Positions 5,688-15,300 of a stretch of DNA of 28,527 nt are shown here, one piece after another. Each line of letters begins with the position of its first letter. The first letter of the stretch is position 1. The stretch is from a virus, in IMG/VR virus record IMGVR_UViG_3300010149_000102, positions 1 through 28,527 of that record; one strand, given 5' to 3'. The translations under genes and the position numbers were made by a program. The notes below the pieces were generated by a model. The model was not told the DNA's origin. It saw only the letters and a program-made list of their open reading frames with translations, and searched no databases.

Positions 5688-8390
5688 ATGGCAGTAGACG
5701 TTACAAGACAAGGAACTAAAGGCGGAGATCCTCAATATGATACTTCTAATCTCAGAGGTGTTAGAGAAGAAAGAGGTATTGTTACTGGTGTTGTAAAAGC
5801 AAACGTGCATGGTGCTCATATGGGAGTCATAAGAGTATGGATACCTACTTTTAGTACAGACCCCGAAGATAAAGCTCAGTGGAGAACAGTAAGATATTGT
5901 ACGCCTTTCTATAGCAGAGTTGAAAGCCAAAGCCCAGATGATAATAGTTTTCTTAACACAAAAGTTCCTAGTGGTATTGTTACACCTCCACCTGATTTAG
6001 GTACTAAAGTATTATGCTTCTTTCCTGAAGGTCGTAATGCCGAAGGATATTATTTTGCTTGTATTCCAGATACATTTATTATGCAAAATATTCCAGAGGT
6101 AACACTTAACAGTGATAACGAGCCTGCTGGCGAAATAAACGATAAATCAACTGATCATCAAAGTAAAAAGATTACTAACTTTAAATCACAAAAAAGAGCA
6201 ATTGATCCTTTTGCAAAAGTTTATCTAACAGCACAAGGCTTGCAAGATGATCCAGTGAGAGGAATTAGTAATAGTGGATATATGCGAGAATCTCCTAGTG
6301 AACTTATCGGATTCAGCAGTAAGGGTCGTCGAATTACTAGCGATGGAAAAGACTTTTTACGAACATACAACGCAGAGTTAAAAAGCAAAAACACAACAGA
6401 TCCGGCAGTTGTTCAAGGATTGCTATCTCCTGCTGCACGTCGCAAAGGTCATAGTGTCACTTTAGATGATGGCGATATTGATGGCAACAGTAATCAAATA
6501 AGACTACGTACCAGTACTGGTCATCAATTGCTATTAAATGATAGTGAAGGTGTTATCTATATCGGAAATGCAACTGGCTCAACGTGGATTGAATTAAACA
6601 ACACAGGCACAGTAGATGTATTTGCAGAAGATAGTATTAACTTCCGTACTAAAAATATGAATTTTCATGCAGATGAAAATATTAAATTTCACAGTAAAGG
6701 CTACACACAGATTGTAAGTGAAGAACAATTAGCACTACAAGGTAAAGGTGTTACTGTTAGTAGTGGTGCTGATTACTCTGTTAGTTCATCAGGTAAAATG
6801 AATGTACTTAGCGGCGGCGGCATGAAAATTACTAGTGGCGGGTCTGCACATTTTAGTAGCGGAGGTATTATGAGTATTGCTGGCACTTTGGTTTTATTAC
6901 AAGGTCCTAAGTCACCGGCAAAACAAGTTAAACCAATTGCACAACAGCAAAAACTAGATGTTGAATTTGATGAAACAACAAAAACATTTACTCCAAGCAA
7001 AGGTACAGTAACAACTACTGATAGAGTTGTGTCGCATGGACCTTTTCCATATCGTGGAACTAAAAATGAAACAACTAGTTTTACTGGCGGCACAGCAGGA
7101 GGCGGCGGTGGACTTGGCGCGTTCTTTGCTATTGTTAGTGCAGCAGTACAGTTTGCAGGTAAGTTTCCACAAACACCAGAATTAGGAATGAGTCCTGGCG
7201 CAATGGGTGGAAAAATTCCTAGTAGTGGATTTGTTACTGATGGTGCCGGAGGCATTGTAACAAATGCTACAACAGGTGCTCCTATTTTATCTGGAACAAG
7301 TCTTTCAACTAACATACCTGCAGTAACGAAAAATTTTAGTTTGCCGGACAGTGTAACTAGTTCATTTTCAGAAATAGGCACTGGTATATCGGATACGTTT
7401 TCAGAAATAGGTGCTGGCATATCAGATACATTTTCAGAAATAGGAAGTAAAATTTCTGAAATAGACTTACCGGGTATAGATATAGGTTCTTCAACTTCTC
7501 AACTCGCGGGTACATCTAGTTCATTTAGTGGAGCAGATTTAACTAAATTTGTACAAGACGCTGGCGGCAAAATTGTTAGTGTTGCCAATCAAGTAAAAAC
7601 AGACTTTGGTGAGTTTGCAGCAACTACTGGAATTGATGTTACACAATACTTGCCAGCGCCGGCTAGTAAACTAACAGATATTTTAAGTAGTCCAACAGCA
7701 AATAAATTAGTTACAACCGATATTGTTAAACAAAATTCAACAGGATTTGGTATAGGTGTACTAGATGATATTGATATACAAAGTGCAAATGCAGCTGTTG
7801 TAAAAACAGTAGGAAGTAATAATATTTCTACATATATTGACGCAGGGACAAAGGCTGTTGGAAAGTACGGATTTAATGTTAATCAATTGCAACAAGCAGG
7901 ACTTGTAAGACCAGAAGCATCGTTTAACGATCATTTAAGCCAAGCATCAATGTGGACTGGTAAAGCAGGCGGAACAAGTTTGAGTGCTTTCTTAAATAAT
8001 CCAACTTTGCAAGAAACAACACAGCAAGCAATTTATGCTAATGAATATCAAGCAATGGTAAATTCAGGTGCTATTCAGCCTACCGATGGCGCACAAGAAG
8101 TAATGGCTATGCTTGTTGCAAGTAATACTAGTAGCCCTGACCTAGCGGCTCTTGTTCGATCAGGAGGCACAGTTGAAGGACTATTGCCTAATATTACTAA
8201 TATTAATTCAGTTGATCAGGCTACTGGAGAAATTGAACAAGCAATGCGATTAGGTGCAAATGCAAGTAAGAACGCACAAAGAATGAAAGATGTAACTCTT
8301 AGTTCGCAAATTTCAGAAGAAGATGGTTTACCAGGATATGCTCCGGGAACAACTAGAGACAAGGACGGAAACTTAATATTTAAAAGTTAA
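5688..8390 (+). CDS. 5: gp5-type central baseplate spike with long C-terminal extension
   Basis: A 900-residue protein forming the membrane-piercing spike below the hub. Residues about 28-135 match a gp5 OB-fold: RGIVTGVVKANV, MGVIRVWIP, then PPPDLGTKVLCFFPEGR and YYFACIPD. About 250-405 is a short-strand repetitive region (GHSVTLDDGD, IRLRTSTGHQLLLNDSEGVI, NFHADENIKF, GKMNVLSGGGMKI), the hallmark of the triple-stranded beta-helix. No lysozyme domain sits between them, unlike T4 gp5. Residues 410-555 are Gly/Thr-rich with a conserved SHGPFPYRG. Three 11-residue repeats follow (560-592). A helical domain (about 685-825) contains KYGFNVNQLQQAG, MWTGKAGGTSLSAFLNNP and LQ-x-x-x-x-Q; I associate this layout with domains near muramidase-like modules in other phage spikes, but no catalytic Glu is evident. 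Ribosome binding sequence TAGGA overlaps the previous stop. Confidence 0.85.
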   Translation: MAVDVTRQGTKGGDPQYDTSNLRGVREERGIVTGVVKANVHGAHMGVIRVWIPTFSTDPEDKAQWRTVRYCTPFYSRVESQSPDDNSFLNTKVPSGIVTPPPDLGTKVLCFFPEGRNAEGYYFACIPDTFIMQNIPEVTLNSDNEPAGEINDKSTDHQSKKITNFKSQKRAIDPFAKVYLTAQGLQDDPVRGISNSGYMRESPSELIGFSSKGRRITSDGKDFLRTYNAELKSKNTTDPAVVQGLLSPAARRKGHSVTLDDGDIDGNSNQIRLRTSTGHQLLLNDSEGVIYIGNATGSTWIELNNTGTVDVFAEDSINFRTKNMNFHADENIKFHSKGYTQIVSEEQLALQGKGVTVSSGADYSVSSSGKMNVLSGGGMKITSGGSAHFSSGGIMSIAGTLVLLQGPKSPAKQVKPIAQQQKLDVEFDETTKTFTPSKGTVTTTDRVVSHGPFPYRGTKNETTSFTGGTAGGGGGLGAFFAIVSAAVQFAGKFPQTPELGMSPGAMGGKIPSSGFVTDGAGGIVTNATTGAPILSGTSLSTNIPAVTKNFSLPDSVTSSFSEIGTGISDTFSEIGAGISDTFSEIGSKISEIDLPGIDIGSSTSQLAGTSSSFSGADLTKFVQDAGGKIVSVANQVKTDFGEFAATTGIDVTQYLPAPASKLTDILSSPTANKLVTTDIVKQNSTGFGIGVLDDIDIQSANAAVVKTVGSNNISTYIDAGTKAVGKYGFNVNQLQQAGLVRPEASFNDHLSQASMWTGKAGGTSLSAFLNNPTLQETTQQAIYANEYQAMVNSGAIQPTDGAQEVMAMLVASNTSSPDLAALVRSGGTVEGLLPNITNINSVDQATGEIEQAMRLGANASKNAQRMKDVTLSSQISEEDGLPGYAPGTTRDKDGNLIFKS
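7365..7463 (+). repeat. Three tandem 33-bp repeats encoding 11-residue hendecads in the spike
   Basis: The units FSEIGTGISDT, FSEIGAGISDT and FSEIGSKISEI (residues 560-592) are encoded by near-identical 33-base blocks that all begin TTTTCAGAAATAGG. An 11-residue period with hydrophobics at positions 1, 4 and 8 fits a right-handed hendecad coiled coil, which would suit a trimeric spike. The nucleotide similarity suggests recent duplication. Confidence 0.85.
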
Positions 8391-8393
8391 ATA
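8386..8393 (+). promoter_or_regulatory. Weak candidate late promoter ahead of gene 25
   Basis: GTTAAATA differs from TATAAATA at the first two positions. However, it shares the extended TAAATACT with the 8807 and 25621 motifs and lies 16 bases before the gene 25 ATG. It overlaps the spike stop codon (8388-8390). The predicted start of transcription would be near 8399-8400, at the AGGGAG ribosome binding site (8397-8402), leaving little room for a leader. Confidence 0.3.
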
Positions 8394-8409
8394 CTAAGGG
8401 AGAAAGTAA

Positions 8410-8778
8410 ATGGCAGTAGCAACATACAAGGGTTTTGATACAGTAACTAATAATTTTGGTGGCAGTAAATTAACTGACACTGATTTAATTAAGAGAGATA
8501 TTTTAAATCATTTTGCAATTACCAAAGGCGAAAAACTCATGAATGCTGAATTTGGTACAAGTTTGCGTGACCTAATTATGGATCCTCTCACTGAAGAGTC
8601 TAAAGCAACAGTAATACAAGAAGTTAACACAGTAATTAATACCGATCCTAGAGTACGCAGTGAAGGTATTACACTTGATGAGTATGAAAACGGATTACAA
8701 ATTGAAATGACTGTGAGATATGTTCTTACTAATCAAGTTGAGAACTTAATGGTGCGATTCGACAGATCAAACACATAG
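8410..8778 (+). CDS. 25: gp25-like baseplate wedge / sheath initiator
   Basis: A 122-residue protein of the gp25 family, which sits at the wedge inner face and starts sheath polymerisation by mimicking the sheath handshake strands. The family signature is clear: a helix with DLIKRDILNHFAITKGEKLM, then EFGTSLRDLIMDPLTEE (residues 47-63, including the conserved EFG-x-x-x-x-L), a long helix with DPRV and two C-terminal strands (LQIEMTVRYVLTNQ, ENLMVRFDR). Length is close to T4 gp25 (132). AGGGAG seven bases upstream supports the ATG at 8410. It lies between the spike and gp6 genes, its expected partners; in T4 gene 25 is in a different cluster from gene 6. Confidence 0.95.
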   Translation: MAVATYKGFDTVTNNFGGSKLTDTDLIKRDILNHFAITKGEKLMNAEFGTSLRDLIMDPLTEESKATVIQEVNTVINTDPRVRSEGITLDEYENGLQIEMTVRYVLTNQVENLMVRFDRSNT

Positions 8779-8782
8779 CAGA

Positions 8783-8800
8783 ATAATATACCTATATTAT
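8783..8800. repeat. Inverted repeat ATAATATA-CC-TATATTAT
   Basis: Perfect 8-bp arms around a 2-base centre in the gap between genes 25 and 6. The loop is too small and the stem too AU-rich for a convincing terminator, and no U-run follows. It may be an operator or simply AT-rich promoter DNA. Confidence 0.5.
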
Positions 8801-8831
8801 ACAGTGAATAAATACTGCAATACAATATAGG
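8791..8831 (+). promoter_or_regulatory. Possible RNA stem hiding the gene 6 ribosome binding site on read-through transcripts
   Basis: CCTATATT (8791-8798) and AATATAGG (8824-8831) are perfect 8-base complements. The right arm contains part of the gene 6 ribosome binding site TAGGA (8829-8833), while the late promoter 8807-8814 lies in the loop. Transcripts entering from upstream would contain both arms; those starting at the late promoter (near 8820) would lack the left arm. T4 genes e, soc and 49 use this layout. The stem has only two G-C pairs, so stability is marginal. Confidence 0.35.
8807..8814 (+). promoter_or_regulatory. Late promoter ahead of gene 6 (AATAAATA)
   Basis: Seven of eight bases match the T4 late consensus, with the extended AAATACT shared with the motif at 25621. 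It is in the 64-base gap between genes 25 and 6. Predicted start of transcription is near 8820, followed by TAGGA (8829-8833) and the ATG at 8843. Confidence 0.7.
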
Positions 8832-8842
8832 ATTATGAAAAT

Positions 8843-11800
8843 ATGACTGCTAGTACAAGACAATCAAATTTATTTGCTGCTGAGGATTGGAAGAAAGTCT
8901 ACGAGACATTCCGTGAAGCAGACTTTCAGAGCTACGACTTTGAAACCATTCGTAAAAGTATGGTTGACTATTTACGTAACTATTACCCAGAAGATTTTAA
9001 CGATTTCATCGAATCTAGTGAATATATTGCACTTATTGATCTAATCTCATTTTTAGGTCAAAGTTTAAGTTTTCGTGCAGACTTAAATGCTCGTGAAAAT
9101 TTCCTAGAAACAGCAGAACGCAGAGACAGCATTTTACGCTTGGCTCGCATGCTGAACTACTATCCAAAGCGTCAACAAATTGCTCGTGGATTGATTAAAG
9201 TTTTATCTGCACAAACAACAGAAGAAATTACAGATAGCAATGGCAACAGTTTGCGCGATACAGAAATTTCTTGGAATGATCCTACTAATAGTGATTTTTT
9301 AGAACAATTTACAACAATTATTAATAGTGCGCTAGTAAGTACACAGCAGTTTGGTAATCCTTCTTCTCAAACACAAGTAGGCGGTATTAATATTGACGAA
9401 TATCAGATTAAAATTAGCGGTGGAACAATTCCGATTTATGATTTTAAAAGTGATGTAGGCGCACAAAACCTTGACTTTGAGCTAGTTAAAGGAACATACA
9501 GTGGAACAGATTATCTATATGAAGTAGCACCACAACCAAGTAATACAACTAACATTCTTTATCGTAATGATAATAAAGGCTTTAGTAGTGCTAATAACGG
9601 ATTTTTCTTTTACTTTAAGCAAGGAAACTTGCAAAGTGCAGACTTTAGTATTGACGAAAAACTACCAAATCGTACAGTTGAAATAGACATTAATAATATT
9701 GATAATAACGATGTTTGGTTATATCAACTTGACGATGCAGGAAATGAAACTACACTCTGGGATAAAGTACCTGCTATTTCAGGTAACAATGTTATCTACA
9801 ATAGCCTAAGCACTAAAAATAAAAATCTATTTACAGTACGCAGTCGTGCAAATGATCAAATTAGTTTAGTATTTGGCGATGATGTATTCTCAAATATCCC
9901 AACAGGAAACTTCCGTGTTTATTTCCGTACAGGTGCAGGCACAACATATAAAATTAGTCCAGATGATATGCAAAACTTACAAATTGTAATTCCATATCTA
10001 AGTCATGCTGATCAAATTGAAAATTTAACTTTAAGTTTAAGTCTACAAAGCACAGTAGCAAATGCTAGTGGTAGAGAAAATCTACGCGATATTAAACTTA
10101 AAGCACAGCAACAATACTATACTCAGGATCGTATGATTACTGGAGAAGATTATCAAATTCTTCCTTATACTAAATTTAGTAATATTATTAAAAGTAAAGC
10201 AATCAACAGAAGTGCTAGTGGAATTAGTCGATACTTAGACGTTCGCGATACAACAGGCAAGTATAGCAGTACAAATATTGTCGCAGAAGATGGAATATTA
10301 TATCGTACAGAAGACCTACAACAGTTTCAGTTTACTTTTGTTACTGATAGTGATATTAGCAATACAATAAGTCAGCAAGTAGAAAAAAATATTCTAAGAA
10401 ATGATAGTTTACATTTTTATTTAAAAAATTATGGCGGGATTGATGTAACAAACTTAAATGCTAGTTGGAATCTAACAACAACTACTAGTGGTAAGTGTAC
10501 TGGTTACTTTAAGAATGATGTAAGTGCTGCACTTAAAATTGGAAGTTTTGCAAGTAGTAATTTAAAATATGCAAAAGTTGGTGCATTGTTAAAGTTCACA
10601 GCACCAGCTGGAAAAGTATTTGATGTAAACAATAATCTTATTACTGGCACTAGCGGAACTCTTAATACTAGAGATTATATATGGGCAAGTGCTACAAACA
10701 TAGTAACCGATGGTACTAATCAAGGTGTTGGTAATTTAGATACAGGCGTTGGTCCAGTTACACTTAGTGAAGTTATTCCAAGTGATGCAGTTTTAGATCA
10801 AGTTATTGCACCATGGAATACAACTATTTCAAGTGATGTGAGATCAGCTATCATACAAGCAATTGGTGATTACAAAACATTTGGATTGCGCTACGACAGA
10901 GATACCCAAGAATGGGCAATAATTAATTCTCTAGACTTAAATCAAAGCAGTACATTTAGTTTAAGTTATGCTGGAAATACAAACAACACTGGATTAGATA
11001 ACAGTTGGTTCTTTAAGTTTACAAATGATGGAAGTACCTATACAACTAACTATCGTAATACAAGTTATGTATTTGAAAGTAAATTAGAGACACGTTTCTA
11101 TTTTGATAGCGATTTAAAAATCTTTGATCCACGCACAGGTAAAACTATTAAAGATAAGATTAATATTCTTAAGGTAAACTCATTACCAGACAGTAATAGT
11201 AGTTTAGCAGTTGACTACGCAATGCAGATTGATGACGTAATCACAGAAACAGATGGATACACATTAACTAATAGAATTAAAGTTACTTTTCCAGATATTG
11301 ATAATGATGGTGTTGTTGATAATCCTGAAGTATTTGATATTGTTGTTGCACCTGATGTAAGCAGTGAAAGTAAAATTGTTTTTTATCAAACAACTACAAG
11401 TAACGGCGGTTATTTAACTTATACACCAGTCGAGTCTACAACCATTGAACAGCGTTACACTACCCAAGGTGCAATTAATGAAGTTCTTGCGCAGTTTACT
11501 AGTGGTCAAGTATTTTATGCAAGCGCAGACGACAAGTTTTACATCTTGAGTATAAGTGGTGCTAATGTCAAAAGTATAGCACAAACTACTGATTATGTCA
11601 AGCGCACTGGACGTAGTGATTTATTATTCCAGTATACACATAACAGTCCGAACAACAGACGTATTGATCCAAGTCCAAGTAATATTATTGATATGTTCTT
11701 GCTTACTAAGCAGTATGATACTGATTATAGAAACTATGTAACCGATATTACTGGAAGTATTACTAAGCCAGTTAAACCAACTACAAATGATCTGCGTGAT

Positions 11801-12370
11801 CAGTTTGGTAGTCTAGAACAATATAAAAGTGTAAGTGATACAATTATTTTTAACAGTGTAAGTTACAGACCTTTGTTTGGTGATAAAGCAGATGAAGAAT
11901 TACAAGCAACATTCAAAGTTGTAAAAAATACTAGTACACTTATAAGTGACAGTGAAATTAAAGAAAAAGTAGTAGGTGCAATCAATGATTACTTTGCAAT
12001 CGAAAATTGGGACTTTAGTGACAGTTTCTACTTTAGTGAATTAGCGGCATATCTTTATACTACTCTTTCACCTGATGTACTAAGTGTTGTAATTGTTCCA
12101 AAACTTTCAACTAGTAACTTTGGTAGTTTATTTCAAATACAAAGTCAAAGAAATGAAATTTTAATTAGTGCCGCAACAGTAAATGATATTGATGTTATTG
12201 ATGTTATTACTGCAAGTAGTCTACAAGCCAATGGCAATGTTATTAATACTACAACTACAAATCTTTCATCAGAAAGTGCTAGTGCAAATAGTGCTAGCAC
12301 GTCTGTAAACACAGCAACAAACACAGTAACAACAACTACAACTACAACTACCGGGGGGTATAGTTACTAA
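8843..12370 (+). CDS. 6: gp6-like baseplate wedge protein, enlarged
   Basis: Wedge protein whose dimers form the continuous ring that holds the baseplate together. The N-terminus has the gp6 family pattern: residues about 20-125 with FETIRKSMVDYLRNYYPEDF, EYIALIDLISFLGQSLSFR, ENFLETAERRDSILRLARML and NYYPK. The C-terminal conserved domain (1037-1124) has SEIKEKVVGAINDYF, NWDFSDSFYFSELAAYLYTT, LSVVIVPK and ISAATVNDIDVIDVI. These are the two ends of the gp6 core. Between them lie several hundred residues of beta-rich Asn/Thr/Ser-rich sequence, so the protein is 1175 residues against 660 in T4. The last 50 residues are Ser/Thr-rich low complexity with a T-octamer, encoded by CAACTA repeats (12333-12350) and a G6 run. 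TAGGA nine bases upstream supports this ATG; another ATG at 8835 opens only a three-codon frame. Its TAA overlaps the next ATG as TAATG. Confidence 0.88.
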   Translation: MTASTRQSNLFAAEDWKKVYETFREADFQSYDFETIRKSMVDYLRNYYPEDFNDFIESSEYIALIDLISFLGQSLSFRADLNARENFLETAERRDSILRLARMLNYYPKRQQIARGLIKVLSAQTTEEITDSNGNSLRDTEISWNDPTNSDFLEQFTTIINSALVSTQQFGNPSSQTQVGGINIDEYQIKISGGTIPIYDFKSDVGAQNLDFELVKGTYSGTDYLYEVAPQPSNTTNILYRNDNKGFSSANNGFFFYFKQGNLQSADFSIDEKLPNRTVEIDINNIDNNDVWLYQLDDAGNETTLWDKVPAISGNNVIYNSLSTKNKNLFTVRSRANDQISLVFGDDVFSNIPTGNFRVYFRTGAGTTYKISPDDMQNLQIVIPYLSHADQIENLTLSLSLQSTVANASGRENLRDIKLKAQQQYYTQDRMITGEDYQILPYTKFSNIIKSKAINRSASGISRYLDVRDTTGKYSSTNIVAEDGILYRTEDLQQFQFTFVTDSDISNTISQQVEKNILRNDSLHFYLKNYGGIDVTNLNASWNLTTTTSGKCTGYFKNDVSAALKIGSFASSNLKYAKVGALLKFTAPAGKVFDVNNNLITGTSGTLNTRDYIWASATNIVTDGTNQGVGNLDTGVGPVTLSEVIPSDAVLDQVIAPWNTTISSDVRSAIIQAIGDYKTFGLRYDRDTQEWAIINSLDLNQSSTFSLSYAGNTNNTGLDNSWFFKFTNDGSTYTTNYRNTSYVFESKLETRFYFDSDLKIFDPRTGKTIKDKINILKVNSLPDSNSSLAVDYAMQIDDVITETDGYTLTNRIKVTFPDIDNDGVVDNPEVFDIVVAPDVSSESKIVFYQTTTSNGGYLTYTPVESTTIEQRYTTQGAINEVLAQFTSGQVFYASADDKFYILSISGANVKSIAQTTDYVKRTGRSDLLFQYTHNSPNNRRIDPSPSNIIDMFLLTKQYDTDYRNYVTDITGSITKPVKPTTNDLRDQFGSLEQYKSVSDTIIFNSVSYRPLFGDKADEELQATFKVVKNTSTLISDSEIKEKVVGAINDYFAIENWDFSDSFYFSELAAYLYTTLSPDVLSVVIVPKLSTSNFGSLFQIQSQRNEILISAATVNDIDVIDVITASSLQANGNVINTTTTNLSSESASANSASTSVNTATNTVTTTTTTTTGGYSY

Positions 12371-15300
12371 TGGCATTACGTAAAAGCTCAGTACTATTAC
12401 CTGATGTATTTCAGACAGTAAAAAACAATAAGTTCTTAAATGCAACTGTGGATCAGTTAATTAGTGAACCTAATCTACAGCGCATTAATAGTTTTATTGG
12501 ACGTAAGTTTGCTCCAAACTTTTCAGTGGGCGATAGTTATGTTAGTGAAATAGATAGAGACAGACAAAACTATCAACTTGAACCTGCGATTGTATATCGT
12601 TCGCCAAGTAAGCAAGTTGAAAGTTTAACCGGCTATATTGATTTTATTAATCAATTAAAATACAACAATGTTCAAACAACGTCACACAGTGATTTATTTG
12701 AACAAGAATATTACAACTATAGTAGTTTTGTTGACTTTGATAAACTTGTAAACTACGGCGAATACTTTTGGCTTCCTAGTGGCCCGGATAGTGTTCAGGT
12801 GTTTAACAGCATAGTTGATACAGAAAAAGATTTTGATGTGTCAAGACGTACTGTAGCAGGCGTAGATGAATATAGTATTGATTCAAGCGATAATGCAAAT
12901 CCAACTATCATACTTGCTAGAGGCGGCAGTTACACATTTAATGTACAGCAAACAGGTACACCGTTTTGGATTCAAACTGCAACAGGAACTAGTGGCATTA
13001 GTTCACATAGTAAAAATGTTAGCACACGTGAAGTTTTAGGTGTAACAAACAACGGCGAAGATAATGGAACTATTACATTTAATGTTCCTAAAAAAGATGC
13101 ACAAAACGATAAGATCAATGCAACACAATCTGCTAGTCCAGATTTTGCAACAACACTAACTTATAAGCAGCTTCATAATGTTCCTTATAGTGTAGTTGTA
13201 GATTTATATGGCGGCATTGACAGTCAAACTGAGATTGATGGTAAAAGTTTAGTATTTGTTAACACAACTACAGATGAAACAGCATGGGATCAAGGTCAAC
13301 TATTTGATGCATATGGCTTTGACGATGATGATAATCCTTGGGATCAATCTACTACAATTGACATTAGTACAAGATATGATGTTTATAATATTTCAGTAAA
13401 CACGATTGCTGGGGTTGCAACAGTACAACTTACTCAAGGCACAAACTGGCCCAATAAAACAAAAATTAAAGTTAAGCAAGGTACTGCATATGGAAATAGA
13501 GAATTCTTTAAAGATGCTAGTGGATTACCTGAATTAATTCAACCATATACAGCCGGAGCAGATATTCTGTATTACCAAGATGGCACAAATGAAAATCAAT
13601 TTGGCACAATACAACTTGTAGAAATAGATTCTGTTGCTCCTATTAATGTTGAAAATGAAATTCTTGGAAAAGAAAATTATACAAGTACAAATAATGTAAT
13701 TTTTACAAACGGTTTGAAAGTTCAATTCAATAGCGATGTAACTCCAAGCACATATGCAGATAGAGAATATATTGTTGAAGGTGTTGGGCAACCAGGCGGT
13801 ATTGTTTTAGTAGCATATGATCAATTATTGACACCTGAAACATATAGTGTTAGCACTAGTGATGGTTACGATACTGTAGCATATGATGCTGGAGGATGGG
13901 ATGGCACATTAAATAGTCCAACAGAACAAGACTATATTATTATCAATCGTGCTAGTCCAGATCTCAATGCTTGGAGTCGAGGCAATCGTTGGTTCCACAG
14001 AGAAGTAATTGAAGCAACCGCAAAGTACAATGAATATATTGCAAAAGTGGACGACACAGCAAGAGCAAAGCGTCCTATTATCGAATTTCATGCTGGATTA
14101 GAACTTTACAATATGGGAACAAGCAGTGTTAGCCCTGTTACTGTAGTTGATACAACACAAACTGATGCGTTGAGTAATGTTAATGGTACACTAGGATACT
14201 TTGCAGACGGAATTGATCTGCAGAAAGATAACACAGTTATTTTTAGTGCAGACACAGATGAAAACGTAAGAACAAAAATTTATCGTGTTGATTATATTAA
14301 TCAAGATAGTAATACAACAACAGATGAAATTATCAACTTAGTTGAAATTGGAACAGTTGTTGATACAAACTGCATACTAAGCACACTGGGCGCAAATAAT
14401 CAAGGAAAGATGTATTGGTTAAACGGAACAACTTGGACAACTGCACAGCAAAAGACGGCAATTAACCAAGAGCCATTGTTTGACGTACATGATCCAGATC
14501 ATGTAAGTTTTAGTGATCAAACAAAATATCCAAGTAGTAACTTTGTTGGTAGCAAACTGTTTAGTTATAAGCGTAACAATGATGCAAGTCCAGATAGTGT
14601 TCTAAATTTTGGATTGACATATGAAAACTTTAGCACTATCGGTGATATTGTTTTTGAAAATAACTTTGATTTGCAAGAGTTTCAGTATACGAAAAGCACA
14701 GGTAATACTAATGTAATTGTACGTAGTGGACATGCACATACATTTGATAGCGCAGGCAACAGATCATTATTAAATGGCTGGACTAAAACTATTGAAAATA
14801 GTGTACAGTACCAAATTGTTAGTTATAATGTAAACAGTGAGCTTTACAGTTTTGAAATTGGAGCAAGTGTTGATACAACAAAGATCAGACAACCGTTGCA
14901 AGTTTTTGTTAACGGAGAATTTAAGTATCCAAGTACATATACACATTTAGTACAAAGCGATAGAGAATACGTAGTATTTTCTACTGCACTTACTGTTGAT
15001 GATGTTGTTACTATAAAGTTTATTAGTAATACTAAAGCACAAAATAGTTACTATCAGGTACCTGACAATCTAGAGAACAATGCTAGTAATGCTACATTTA
15101 CGTCTCTTACACTAGGTCAACTTAGAAATCATTCAGTTGTAACTAGTCGACAGATTAAATCATTTAATGGAACTTCTCCAGGAAAAAGTAATATACGTGA
15201 TTTAAATAGTCGTGCATATCCAGGTAATATTCTTCAGCACAGTGCTGGTATGACATTGCCTATGTATTTGCTATCTGATAATAATACAAATACAATTAAA

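Noticed and set aside
6773-7420. 215-codon open frame on the minus strand inside the spike gene
   Set aside because: Pro/Val/Leu-rich shadow of the Gly/Thr-rich coding strand. It has no ribosome binding site, promoter or recognisable domain and lies fully within a well-supported gene.
8835-8846. ATG at 8835 as an alternative gene 6 start
   Set aside because: It opens a three-codon frame (MKI) ending in TGA and lies one base from TAGGA. The ATG at 8843 has correct spacing and begins the conserved protein.
12351-12372. G6 run at the end of gene 6 as a -1 frameshift site that would fuse gp6 to the giant protein
   Set aside because: The giant frame is indeed -1 relative to gene 6, but TAG at 12361-12363 in that frame stops a shifted ribosome before the ATG. 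The TAATG overlap explains the junction better.
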